32,150 nt of DNA from Planctomycetota bacterium (GTDB lineage Bacteria > Planctomycetota > Planctomycetia > Gemmatales > Gemmataceae), in the NCBI GenBank assembly GCA_009920765.1, contig RFZJ01000053.1, positions 1-32,150 on the forward strand, read 5' to 3'. The notes beneath the pieces were generated by a model that was not told the DNA's origin, did not search any database, and saw only the letters and a program-made list of their open reading frames with translations. Made by a program: the position numbers and the translations under genes. This document shows, piece after piece, positions 1 through 8,159 of this stretch. Positions within the stretch are counted from its first letter, which is position 1, and each line of letters starts with the position of its first letter.

Positions 1-592
1 TTTGGAACAGGCTAAGGGGCATTTACTTGAATCTGAATCTAGGCTCGGTTTATCCAGTCTTGATCTTTCTGCAGCGAATGTAAAAGTCGAACAATTAGGC
101 CCCATGATTGCGCGATGCGATGAAATAGATCGCAATTTGGAAACACGATTGGCCAACACCAATGAGATTTTAGAAGCTTACACCCGCATTCTGAGAGAAT
201 TCAAACTTAATCGGGTTGATGCAGAACGATACAAACGTGTTCAAGATACGATTCACGAGCCCTTGCGAAAAATCACCCTCGTTGAGTTTCCTGCAACAAC
301 CCGGGCGATTGATTCCTTCCGCAAGGCTTTGGATAACACCTCACTTACCTTGGATAAACGGGTTGAGGCATCACGAATCGCCTTGGCAGAATCCAGGTCT
401 CAGTTCAAGAAACTTTTGCAGGCAATTGACGAAGTGCTTGCAGCAATGGGTACCCTTACCGATATCAACAAACTAGTAGCAATGCTTCGCACCATCGAAG
501 AAGAAGAACGCAAACAATTCGATCTGGTGCAAAAAATTCACGAAGAATTAGTGCGCAAAACACTTGAAGACGCCCTAAACCCAGGCAAATAA
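1..592 (+). CDS. Coiled-coil protein of unknown function, 5'-truncated by window edge (copy 1)
   Basis: The reading frame is already open at the first base. The homologous copy at 3446-3943 continues upstream of the matching point, so the true start lies outside the window and the TTG at base 2 is not the real start. About 196 residues are visible. They are charged and helix-rich with long Glu/Lys/Arg/Leu stretches, consistent with a mostly alpha-helical, probably coiled-coil cytoplasmic protein. No signal peptide, membrane segment or catalytic motif is visible in this part. Bases 1-70 are identical to 3685-3754 and bases 407-474 to 3761-3828. The 330 bp between them (71-400) are absent from copy 2. 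I do not recognise a family. The gene being real is well supported by synonymous-only differences between the copies at 475-517. Its function is unknown. Confidence 0.75.
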   Translation, partial: LEQAKGHLLESESRLGLSSLDLSAANVKVEQLGPMIARCDEIDRNLETRLANTNEILEAYTRILREFKLNRVDAERYKRVQDTIHEPLRKITLVEFPATTRAIDSFRKALDNTSLTLDKRVEASRIALAESRSQFKKLLQAIDEVLAAMGTLTDINKLVAMLRTIEEEERKQFDLVQKIHEELVRKTLEDALNPGK

Positions 593-743
593 CTTAAATG
601 CCATACTTGGTATAAAACTTCAATTTCTCAGCCTGTCGCAGGATTGATATTTTACACTAACGCATTAGCAAAAAATGTGGGTACAGGAATCAGAATCGGT
701 GTTGAGAATCCATCGATTGAACAGCCAACCCCGAAGTGCCCCA

Positions 744-2603
744 TTATTTTTTTCCGAAAGTCGCACGGTAGAAATCCCAATTGGCCTCGCCCAATCCTTT
801 AAGGAGTGGCATCGTTTCATGGGCTACTCCTGGCACCACGGTCAATTGGTGATCGATTTTTAACTTATTGAGATGCTCAGAATATGCCCGGTTAAGGTCC
901 GCTGTAAAGTCACGGGAACCAACCGCCACCCGTATTTTCAATTTGCCAGTGATGGTAGCGGCATTCTTCTCGGCTATCATTAGCGGGCTTTGTGCCTTGA
1001 AGTAGTCGAGATCGTTCCCGAATGTGTCTTTCAGAATCCGTTCCCTCTCGGCTGGGTTGCCTTTGGCCCGTGGACCCTGGAATTCTAGGTCCAATGGTCC
1101 CCCGGCGAGGATTGAAACTGCGCCAAACAAATCTGTGTGGATGACACCCAGTCGGCCTGCCCCGTAACCGCCCATGCTGAAGCCTTCGAGCATACGTCCG
1201 TCACGTTTCGCAACGGTGCGGAACGTCTTATCAATTTGAGGAATTAGTTCCTTGATGAGTATGGTTTCCATCGGTACCTTTCCGTCTTTCGAGTCGCACC
1301 ACATGCTATTGAAAAGGCCATTGGGGAAAACAACCAGCATCGGCGGAATCTTCTCCTTGCGGATCGCATCGTCAAAAAACTCGCTGAGTGGCTTGATGCC
1401 TGCCAATCCCTCGCCTGTACCGTGCAGCCAGTATAGCACTGGAAGACGGCAATCTTTTTCCTTCTCGTAAGCTTCCGGAGCATAGATATGGTAACTCACT
1501 TTCGACTTGATAGCGGCACTGTCGAAGGTCTGGTACTGCACCCGTTCAGCCTTGATTGCCGGTGTCGTCCAATTCGAGCTGGGGCGGCCACCGTTGTTGG
1601 ATTTTAGTTCCGGTTTTTGCGGTAAGACGACTTGAGAATGATTCTGAAAGAACTCCCAGATCGTGTCGGTCGCATTGAGTTTGCTTTTGATCGGGCCGAT
1701 CATGCTTTCGGGAAGTGTTTGTATTGCTCCGGGCCAATGATGGCCGTGGCCTTTGAGGTAAATAACCGAGAGCTTTGGCCCATTGTTTTTCGAGAGGTAC
1801 TCGATCTTACGCAAGTCATCTTTCTCTGAAAGAACCTTCTGCTCTTTCTCGCATCCGATGGCTTCGGCCCATTTCTCCAATTGTTCGATGACGGGGCGAT
1901 TAATCCAACTTCCCCAAGGCGACTTAACTTCACCCCCGGCGAGTGGTATCAATGGGTCATCGGTTCCGATAATGTAGAGCGTTGGCAATGGCTTCGTGGG
2001 TTTCGGGTTATCGATAGCCATTCGTCCAGCAACCATCCCGATTGCGCAGAAGCGATCGGATAGTTCTGCTGCCAAACGAAATGTCATACCGCCTCCATTA
2101 CTGTGGCCGGTGGCAAAAACCCGGCTCTCGTCATAAGGCAGCTTTTTCTTCAAATCGTCCAAAAGTTGTCGGATGAATGCCACGTCATCAATCGCTGCTC
2201 TTGGTGAACGTGCGTTGAGTTGACCGGAGTTCCATTGGGCAGGGTTAGTCTTGAAGTTGGTTGGCAGTTTGGGCATAGCGCCAAGCCCTTCTGGTGCAAC
2301 AATCAGAAAGCCTCCCTTATCAGCCATGGTCGCCCAGCCGTCCTTAACCAATGCGATTGTTCCGCTCCCGCCGCCGCCATGAAGCACCAGTACCAGAGGT
2401 AGTTTGGTGTTTGGCTTGTATCCTTTGGGAATGTGTACCTGAGCCACACGTTCGTAGCCGCCAGAATTGATCGTGAAAATGAATTGGCCAGACCCCAGAG
2501 GCGATGGCAAGGTTGTCTCGGGCGAATCTGCACCTGCGACCAAAGCCAGTATGCTCACGGTATTCAAAATGATGAATGTGGGAATGTGTCGTAGATGAGC
2601 CAT
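744..2603 (-). CDS. Secreted tandem esterase: PHB-depolymerase/LpqC-like domain plus esterase-D/CE1-like domain
   Basis: The protein has 619 aa with an N-terminal hydrophobic signal-like segment (about residues 8-25). It carries two separate alpha/beta-hydrolase domains. Domain 1 (about 40-320) has an LHGGGGSG oxyanion segment, the nucleophile elbow GHSNGG (Ser168), an acid in GTDDP (215/216) and a His in GHGHHWPG, as in poly(3-hydroxybutyrate) depolymerase/LpqC/feruloyl-esterase relatives. Domain 2 (about 355-619) has YWLHGTGEG, the elbow GFSMGG (Ser476), Asp565 in SRDF and His595 in VAHET, as in the esterase-D/CE1 group. Both triads look complete, so both halves may be active on ester-linked polysaccharide or polyester. 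The substrate cannot be read from sequence. The ATG at 2603 is preceded by AGGTG at good spacing. Sample lines are GC-richer (up to about 60%) than flanking genes, which hints at transfer. The opposite-strand neighbours do not form an operon with it. Confidence 0.85.
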   Translation of the reverse strand: MAHLRHIPTFIILNTVSILALVAGADSPETTLPSPLGSGQFIFTINSGGYERVAQVHIPKGYKPNTKLPLVLVLHGGGGSGTIALVKDGWATMADKGGFLIVAPEGLGAMPKLPTNFKTNPAQWNSGQLNARSPRAAIDDVAFIRQLLDDLKKKLPYDESRVFATGHSNGGGMTFRLAAELSDRFCAIGMVAGRMAIDNPKPTKPLPTLYIIGTDDPLIPLAGGEVKSPWGSWINRPVIEQLEKWAEAIGCEKEQKVLSEKDDLRKIEYLSKNNGPKLSVIYLKGHGHHWPGAIQTLPESMIGPIKSKLNATDTIWEFFQNHSQVVLPQKPELKSNNGGRPSSNWTTPAIKAERVQYQTFDSAAIKSKVSYHIYAPEAYEKEKDCRLPVLYWLHGTGEGLAGIKPLSEFFDDAIRKEKIPPMLVVFPNGLFNSMWCDSKDGKVPMETILIKELIPQIDKTFRTVAKRDGRMLEGFSMGGYGAGRLGVIHTDLFGAVSILAGGPLDLEFQGPRAKGNPAERERILKDTFGNDLDYFKAQSPLMIAEKNAATITGKLKIRVAVGSRDFTADLNRAYSEHLNKLKIDHQLTVVPGVAHETMPLLKGLGEANWDFYRATFGKK

Positions 2604-2738
2604 TTCACACCTGCAACCCTTACAATGAAATTATCATACGATAAAACTACCTTAGGCGGGAGTGTATGGTTTTGACCATCTCTTAGCCTATCGTAGGCTC
2701 GTTTTTTCAAAATGCAATGAGCCAAAAAGTTACGGTTG

Positions 2739-3246
2739 TCATACAAGGGCCTCGCTTGATGGTATTAGCTTCATCCGTGTCGATACCGCATGCATGGCGA
2801 TTAGGTGAAGAATCTCGCTGAACATGCTGCAGCAATCTGGCAGGATGGTGACATTGTGCTTTTCTGCAGTTTTTGAAATAGCCATATACGTCACTCCGTT
2901 CTGGGTTATCATTCCGCACATCAGGAGATCGGTAACGCCGAGTTTGGCAAGCGTTTCTTCCAAGGTCGTATTCTCAAAGCTGTCCGCAAATTCCTTGACG
3001 ACAATCAGAGCCTTGGGAGCAGCGGGAAATATCGAGGGTGGATGTCAGCACCCGGCGTTCCTCCGTTGAAGAAAGGAGCCATCCCCTTGGCGACGTCCTT
3101 AATGTGGATCACCGGGACTCCTTGAGCGTTTGCCTTGTCGATAGCCCCATCAACATTCTTAAGGACAACATCCGTGTTCCACAGGGGGAATTTGCCTTCG
3201 GGGAAGTAGTCTTTTGCAGATCAATAACAAGTAGTGCTTTCGTCAT
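2739..3246 (-). pseudogene. Decayed isochorismatase-family cysteine hydrolase
   Basis: Read on the minus strand from the ATG at 3246, the frame begins MTKALLVIDLQK. One base is then missing near 3211 before DYFPEGKFPLWN, and the frame runs on through VPVIHIKD and PGADIHP. A second single-base loss near 3036 leads into IFPAAPKALIVVKEFADSF and finally the tail to the TGA at 2739. The span is 508 bp. Adding the two lost bases gives 510, exactly 170 codons, the expected size for YcaC-like/isochorismatase hydrolases. The family Asp (VIDLQ) and Lys (HIKD) are present. At the nucleophile position the usual TQNCV reads TQNGV (codon complement at 2895-2897), so the catalytic Cys is absent. Two frameshifts plus a lost nucleophile argue for a true pseudogene rather than sequencing error. 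It lies in the same GC-rich block as the tandem esterase. Confidence 0.8.
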
Positions 3247-3445
3247 TATCAGTTTGCTTATTTTGCGTTCATTGAGTTACTAATAAACTGCCAAGGAATG
3301 GTTTAAGGCTAGCGCACTACAATCACCAATGCAATCCCGGAAGGTACTTCGCTGTCGCCCACCGATCAGCTTGGGATTAACGAACACGAGAGACCGGGCG
3401 TCTTGTAGATCACCTGAATCAGCATAAGAAGTAAAGCGATTCTCT

Positions 3446-3943
3446 ATGCCTTTGTTTCAAAAACTGCAGGAATCAACTCTTAGGAAAATTAGTCCTTGCA
3501 GTTCCTGTGGCAGTAACGCCTACCAACCTCGGTATCGCATGGAGTTTTGGCTCGAGGGTTTAGATCATGATGTAGAAACCGGCCCGCATCTGGTTACAAG
3601 CAAGGAACGCTATATGTTTTTCATCGTTTCGGAAAATGATTTGCTTGCAGAAATCGCCCGTGAAGAAGAAAAACACAAACTTGGTTTGGAACAGGCTAAG
3701 GGGCATTTACTTGAATCTGAATCTAGGCTCGGTTTATCCAGTCTTGATCTTTCTGTGCTCAAGAAACTTTTGCAGGCAATTGACGAAGTGCTTGCAGCAA
3801 TGGGTACCCTTACCGATATCAACAAACTGGTTGCGATGCTCCGAACCATTGAAGAAGAACGCAAGCAATTCGATCTGGTGCAAAAAATTCACGAAGAATT
3901 AGTGCGCAAAACACTTGAATACGCCATAAACCCATGCAAATAA
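3446..3943 (+). CDS. Coiled-coil protein of unknown function, internally deleted paralogue (copy 2)
   Basis: The 165-aa ORF has an N-terminal part with one Cys pair (CSSCGS, about residues 18-23), an aromatic and acidic segment, and then the charged helical region shared with the gene at the window start. Compared with copy 1 it lacks 330 bp (110 codons) precisely in frame. The junction is at about 3754/3755, where both parental edges carry tct. Sequence on both sides of the junction is identical to copy 1 over about 70 bp. Farther on, 7 synonymous substitutions plus a one-codon Glu indel are packed into about 40 bp. The last ten codons carry three replacements (D to Y, L to I, G to C). No convincing ribosome binding site precedes the ATG at 3446, so the start is uncertain. 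It may be a degenerate or shortened paralogue, and it is not known to be expressed. Function unknown. Confidence 0.6.
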   Translation: MPLFQKLQESTLRKISPCSSCGSNAYQPRYRMEFWLEGLDHDVETGPHLVTSKERYMFFIVSENDLLAEIAREEEKHKLGLEQAKGHLLESESRLGLSSLDLSVLKKLLQAIDEVLAAMGTLTDINKLVAMLRTIEEERKQFDLVQKIHEELVRKTLEYAINPCK

Positions 3944-4123
3944 AAGGCTTACAGCTTTAAATCCCTGTAAAGCTTAAGCGTTAAAACTGAACCTAAGAAA
4001 TCAACAAATCTTAAATATTTTTCCTATTTTCTAGAGACTATCCATTTTAACAATATAATATCAGAATTATTACATTAAATTGTAATGATTGGCTTATTTG
4101 GACTTTTAAAAGGAGCTTATACT

Positions 4124-6850
4124 ATGAATATCAAAAAGAAAAAGAACATTTTTTTCAGGCCTTCTTTGTTCCAATTGGAAGACAGGCTCACCCCCACGAA
4201 TAACCCCCTAGGTTATGTGCAACCCAATTTAATTACAGCGAATCCAGCCACCAAGGTTTTGGACATTGTTTATGATGCCCATGTTTCAACCCAACTGTTG
4301 GAAACAAGGACTTCAATTGCAGTACCTACAACGGGTTTTTTAACTTATCGATGGACAATCAACGATGGTTTTAACAGCGTTTATAATACAACCACTGCAA
4401 CATATGATCCTTCAGTGATTACAACCGGGGATACCTACCCTGCCCCAACCTTGAGAGTCAATCGTGGCGACACTCTTAGAATCACTTTATTGAATGAACT
4501 TGAGGGTCAGGCTTTTGAAGCCTTGCAAATTCCCGCCACCCCAATCTATGTTGATGGTGTTTTAGTCCAACCACCAAATTTAACTGAAATGCCCCTTAAT
4601 AACCATACCCATGGGCTTCATATTTCGCCCAATGGAAGTTCCGATAATGTTCTTATGACCATGCCTGCAGGTCAGGGTTTTGTTTACGAATATAAAATTG
4701 GGGAAAACCAACCAGATGGCCTTTATTGGATCCATCCCCATAATCATATGTATTCCACCGAGCAGGTTGCGCGGGGTTTATCCAGCATGCTGATTGTTGG
4801 TCAGCCTGATAGTAGCATTGCGGAATTAGCTTCACTCCCTGAAAGAACAATGGCTTTGCAGGGACAGAATGTCATCCCAGCTTCTGGTTCTACGCCGCAG
4901 GCAATCAATGGTGGTACCGGAAATCAACTCACGATTAATGGTTTGGTCAACCCAGTTATCATTGCCAGACCTGGGCAAACCGAGGTTTGGAACATTGCCA
5001 ATATGACCTCTGGTCTTACCACCCAATTCACTCTGAAAAACATCAGCACCAATACCTTTCAGGATATCGTTGTGGTTGCCCAGGATGGTGTACCCTATAA
5101 CACGCCTGTAATTATCACTGCTGCACAACAGTTAGCTGGAACATCCCTAACTTTGGGCACTGGTGGTCGTTATTCAATCTTGGTGAATGCTCCTGCCGTG
5201 CCTGGACAAAGTGTCCGGATGCAGATAAATTCCTCCAACAATACAGGTATTAATAACCTTTATAATGTTACGATGACTGCTTCGGGCTTGCCGGTCAGTT
5301 CACTTCCCACACCAACAGTATTAACGACTACGGGTTACAGTGCTTTTACGGATTTATCCACTGCAACTGTGGCAGAAAATCGCACGGTGACATTCACCAT
5401 AGATCCTAATCCTGCGGGTAATGGGGGAAATTCCCAATTTCAAATAAATGGTGAGGTATTCCCCAATCCACAAATTTCCCAGCCAATGCTTAATGATGTG
5501 GAAGAATGGACTTTGATAAATAATTCCAAAGTCCCCCATCCATTCCATTACCATGTCAATGATATTCAAGTCATGTCTGTGTTTGTACCCAGCAATACTA
5601 AAAACAGTGGTTTGGTAACTGTTACCACACCCCAGCAATGGTACCAAGATGTTGTTCTTGTTCCCGCTGCACAAGTTGATGCTAATGGTAATGTTATCGC
5701 TCCTGGTAGAGTGGTGATTCGTATAAAGAACCTTGATTTTACTGGATCGTTTGTCTACCACTGCCATATTCTTTCCCATGAAGATCGTGGCATGATGAGC
5801 CTAAATACCGTCCAGCCGGAAACTCCGATTTATGCAACTGGCGCTGGTGCTGGTGGCGGCCCCGTTGTTAATGTTTATAGTGGCATCGATAACACTATCC
5901 TTGCCAGTTTCTTTGCCTTTGAACAAGGCTTTACTGGTGGTGTTCAAACAGCAGTTGCTGATGTCAATAACGATGGCATCTCTGATGTGATTGCGGGCGC
6001 TGGTGTGGGTGGCGGGCCAAGAGTTATCGTTTTTAATGGCGCTACCAATTTCACCACCACCTTGTTTGATTTCTTCGCTTTCAGCACCGCCTTCACTGGT
6101 GGGGTGGATGTCGCAGGTGGCGATTTTAATGCAGATGGGTTTGCTGACATCGTTGTTGGTGCAGGCGCTGGCGGTGGTCCCCAAGTTAATATCTTTGATG
6201 GCCGAACCGGAAATCTTCTTACACAATTCTTTGCCTATGATCAGTCCTTCCGTGGCGGGGTCACCGTTGCTGTTGGTGATGTGGATGGTTCTTCATTTAA
6301 TTCTGTTGTCACCGGTGCAGGTGCTGGCGGTGGGCCAAATGTAAGAACATTCAGAAATTCCAGATTCTTCATGATTGGTGATACCCCAATCCTTCCAGGT
6401 AACCAATCCATTTCCATGAATCAAACTAGCAGTTTTTTTGCCTATGAACTCTCTTATACAGGGGGTGTTCAGGTTGCTGTCGGCCTTAATTCAGGGACTC
6501 CCTATGGCGGGTTTTACAGGATTATTACCGGTACCCTCACCGCTGGACCTGAAGTTACCGTCTGGCAAGCTATGGAGAGCGAAAACATGACGATGGATAC
6601 ACCAGATATTGTGTTCGAAAAGGTTTCCGACTTCTTCGCTTTTGATTCCACACAGACCACTGGCGTTCGGGTTGGTTCGGTTGCTGTAAGCACGGGTTCC
6701 GATTTCCTTGCTGCCACTGGTTATGGAACCTCTACCGTTGTAAGGCGCTTTTCTCTTCTCCCTGGAGCCACCCAGCCTACCTTGGAAGATGAATTTTATC
6801 CTTACTCATCTTTCTTTGATGGCGGAGCCAACCTGGGTGGTACTTACTAA
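4124..6850 (+). CDS. Multicopper oxidase with C-terminal FG-GAP-like repeats (planctomycete secreted type)
   Basis: The protein has 908 aa from the ATG at 4124, chosen because AAAAGGAG lies 9 nt upstream. An in-frame ATG at 4085 has no such site. The N-terminus is basic (NIKKKK) followed by FRPSLFQLEDRLTP, a signature seen at the start of many Gemmata-type secreted proteins. All four copper-ligand clusters are present: HTHGLH (about residue 160), HPHNH (about 204), HPFHYH (about 472) and HCHILSHEDRGMM (about 546-558, with the type-1 Cys, His and Met). That predicts a functional laccase/CueO/bilirubin-oxidase-like enzyme oxidising phenolics or metals with O2. Residues about 570-908 hold five or six repeats of the form GAGAGGGPxVxVF-x(n)-FFAF-x-x-x-F-x-GGV-x-VAVGDV-x-x-D, related to FG-GAP/VCBS beta-propeller blades, probably for surface display or substrate contact. 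It ends in a strong terminator and appears monocistronic. Confidence 0.93.
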   Translation: MNIKKKKNIFFRPSLFQLEDRLTPTNNPLGYVQPNLITANPATKVLDIVYDAHVSTQLLETRTSIAVPTTGFLTYRWTINDGFNSVYNTTTATYDPSVITTGDTYPAPTLRVNRGDTLRITLLNELEGQAFEALQIPATPIYVDGVLVQPPNLTEMPLNNHTHGLHISPNGSSDNVLMTMPAGQGFVYEYKIGENQPDGLYWIHPHNHMYSTEQVARGLSSMLIVGQPDSSIAELASLPERTMALQGQNVIPASGSTPQAINGGTGNQLTINGLVNPVIIARPGQTEVWNIANMTSGLTTQFTLKNISTNTFQDIVVVAQDGVPYNTPVIITAAQQLAGTSLTLGTGGRYSILVNAPAVPGQSVRMQINSSNNTGINNLYNVTMTASGLPVSSLPTPTVLTTTGYSAFTDLSTATVAENRTVTFTIDPNPAGNGGNSQFQINGEVFPNPQISQPMLNDVEEWTLINNSKVPHPFHYHVNDIQVMSVFVPSNTKNSGLVTVTTPQQWYQDVVLVPAAQVDANGNVIAPGRVVIRIKNLDFTGSFVYHCHILSHEDRGMMSLNTVQPETPIYATGAGAGGGPVVNVYSGIDNTILASFFAFEQGFTGGVQTAVADVNNDGISDVIAGAGVGGGPRVIVFNGATNFTTTLFDFFAFSTAFTGGVDVAGGDFNADGFADIVVGAGAGGGPQVNIFDGRTGNLLTQFFAYDQSFRGGVTVAVGDVDGSSFNSVVTGAGAGGGPNVRTFRNSRFFMIGDTPILPGNQSISMNQTSSFFAYELSYTGGVQVAVGLNSGTPYGGFYRIITGTLTAGPEVTVWQAMESENMTMDTPDIVFEKVSDFFAFDSTQTTGVRVGSVAVSTGSDFLAATGYGTSTVVRRFSLLPGATQPTLEDEFYPYSSFFDGGANLGGTY

Positions 6851-6886
6851 ACTCAACAGTAAGAGAATCTGATTAACTAAACCCTG

Positions 6887-6919
6887 GCCTCTGAACACTT
6901 TGCTGTTCAGGGGCTTTTT
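6887..6919 (+). terminator. Intrinsic terminator of the multicopper oxidase gene
   Basis: The left arm 6887-6897 (gcctctgaaca) pairs with the right arm 6904-6914 (tgttcaggggc), with one G-U wobble and a 6-nt loop. Five T residues follow directly at 6915-6919. It starts 36 nt after the stop codon at 6850. Confidence 0.88.
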
Positions 6920-7035
6920 CATGAATGGACTGTAAACCATTTCTGCTTACCATCATCTTTTTTATTGGAACAACTTAAACCTTACTTTAATCTGTAAAGT
7001 TATACCTTACCTTTGCTTGAGAATTGGAACAAAAT

Positions 7036-7896
7036 ATGCCTCTCCTTGGTGCACATATGTCGGTTGCAGGTGGAATCTATAAAGCTGCTGAAGAATCTGC
7101 AGCACACCAATGCCAGACCGTTCAGGTGTTCACTAAGAACGCCAACCAATGGAAAGGCAAACCACTCGCACAGGAAGACATCGATAACTTCCGCAGGGCA
7201 GTCAAAAAAGCAGACCTGAAACATAACCTTTCGCATAATTCCTACCTGATCAATCTGGCATCGCCTGATGATGAACTTTTTGCCAAGTCAATTGAGGCCT
7301 TTGTCGATGAAATGCTACGAGCCGAACAATTGGAACTGGATTATCTAGTTGCTCACCCCGGATCCCATGTGAAAACGGGTGAAGAAGCAGGCATCAAACG
7401 CATTGCTCATGGTTTGGATGAAATTCACCGTCGTTGTTCTGATTTCAAAGTCATGATTCTTTTGGAAATCACTGCAGGGCAAGGAACGACTCTTGGCTAT
7501 AAATTTGATCACATGGCCCAGATTCTAAAACTCGTTAAACACCCAGATAAACTTGGAATTTGCTTTGATACATGCCATGCTTTTGCAGCGGGATACTCGC
7601 TTTTTCCAAAAGTTGATTACGATGCGACCTGGCAAGAATTCGATACCTTGATCGGGATCAACAAGCTAAAAGCCTTTCATTTAAATGATAGTAAAAAAGG
7701 GTTAGGCAGCAGGGTGGATAGGCATGAGCATATTGGCCAAGGGGCATTGGGGCTGGAGCCATTCAGGTTTATTTTGAATGACCAACGGTTTGCAAATCTT
7801 CCGATGGTGCTTGAGACACCCAAGGAAGAGGGTGATAATCATGACATGGATGGTGTCAACCTGACGGCACTAAGAAGTTTGCTTGAAGTGAAATGA
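7036..7896 (+). CDS. nfo: Endonuclease IV (AP endonuclease)
   Basis: The protein has 286 aa, the usual family length. The ATG at 7036 is preferred over the TTG at 7024 because family members begin with the strand that reads LLGAHMSVAGG. The enzyme cleaves DNA 5' to abasic sites and removes 3'-blocking groups in base excision repair, using three metal ions. Every metal-ligand position known from E. coli Nfo is found at matching spacing: His67, His107 (VAHPGSH), Glu144 (LEITAGQG), Asp178 and His181 (CFDTCHAF), His215 (HLNDSK), Asp228 and His230 (DRHEH) and Glu260 (LETPKE). It lies between a terminator upstream and 260 bp of AT-rich sequence downstream, so it is probably transcribed alone. I see no LexA-like site. 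Identification is secure. Confidence 0.96.
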   Translation: MPLLGAHMSVAGGIYKAAEESAAHQCQTVQVFTKNANQWKGKPLAQEDIDNFRRAVKKADLKHNLSHNSYLINLASPDDELFAKSIEAFVDEMLRAEQLELDYLVAHPGSHVKTGEEAGIKRIAHGLDEIHRRCSDFKVMILLEITAGQGTTLGYKFDHMAQILKLVKHPDKLGICFDTCHAFAAGYSLFPKVDYDATWQEFDTLIGINKLKAFHLNDSKKGLGSRVDRHEHIGQGALGLEPFRFILNDQRFANLPMVLETPKEEGDNHDMDGVNLTALRSLLEVK

Positions 7897-8159
7897 TTTA
7901 AAAGAAACTTTTTCTAATTCGATAAGACTCAAAAAAATTAGATTTCAATCTCGACTAAAATAGTACTTTCGTAATGTAAATTAATGGCTGATTAATTTGA
8001 TGGAAAAAGCACTTGTTAAGGTGGTTTTTCTACTGAAACAATAACATTAAAACTTATTCGATTAAACCAGATATTTCCCAGAATAAATCAACTCAGAAAA
8101 CGAATAAGCCTTCGTAAAGGGTTTGCAGTATCTTTATTACCCAAACAAGGATAAATCCC

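Larger units (their letters stand above)
1..3828. repeat. Direct repeat pair (1-70 = 3685-3754; 407-474 = 3761-3828)
   Basis: Base-by-base comparison shows 70 identical bases at 1-70 and 3685-3754, and 68 identical bases at 407-474 and 3761-3828. A weaker continuation runs to the stop codons at 592 and 3943. The copies are in the same orientation and enclose the esterase and isochorismatase block. They are parts of the two coiled-coil genes rather than an insertion-sequence terminus. I see no transposase between them. Confidence 0.9.

Noticed and set aside
3290..3445. Minus-strand open stretch with a NPKLIGGRQRSTFRDC segment, faintly like a peptide-deformylase fragment
   Set aside because: It has no catalytic deformylase motifs, no start and no length. 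The likeness rests on a few residues, so I list no gene. It may be a further remnant in the GC-rich block.
3950..4086. Short inverted repeats (ttacag/ctgtaa and attaca/tgtaat) upstream of the multicopper oxidase
   Set aside because: The stems are only 6 bp in very AT-rich DNA, so chance is a sufficient explanation.
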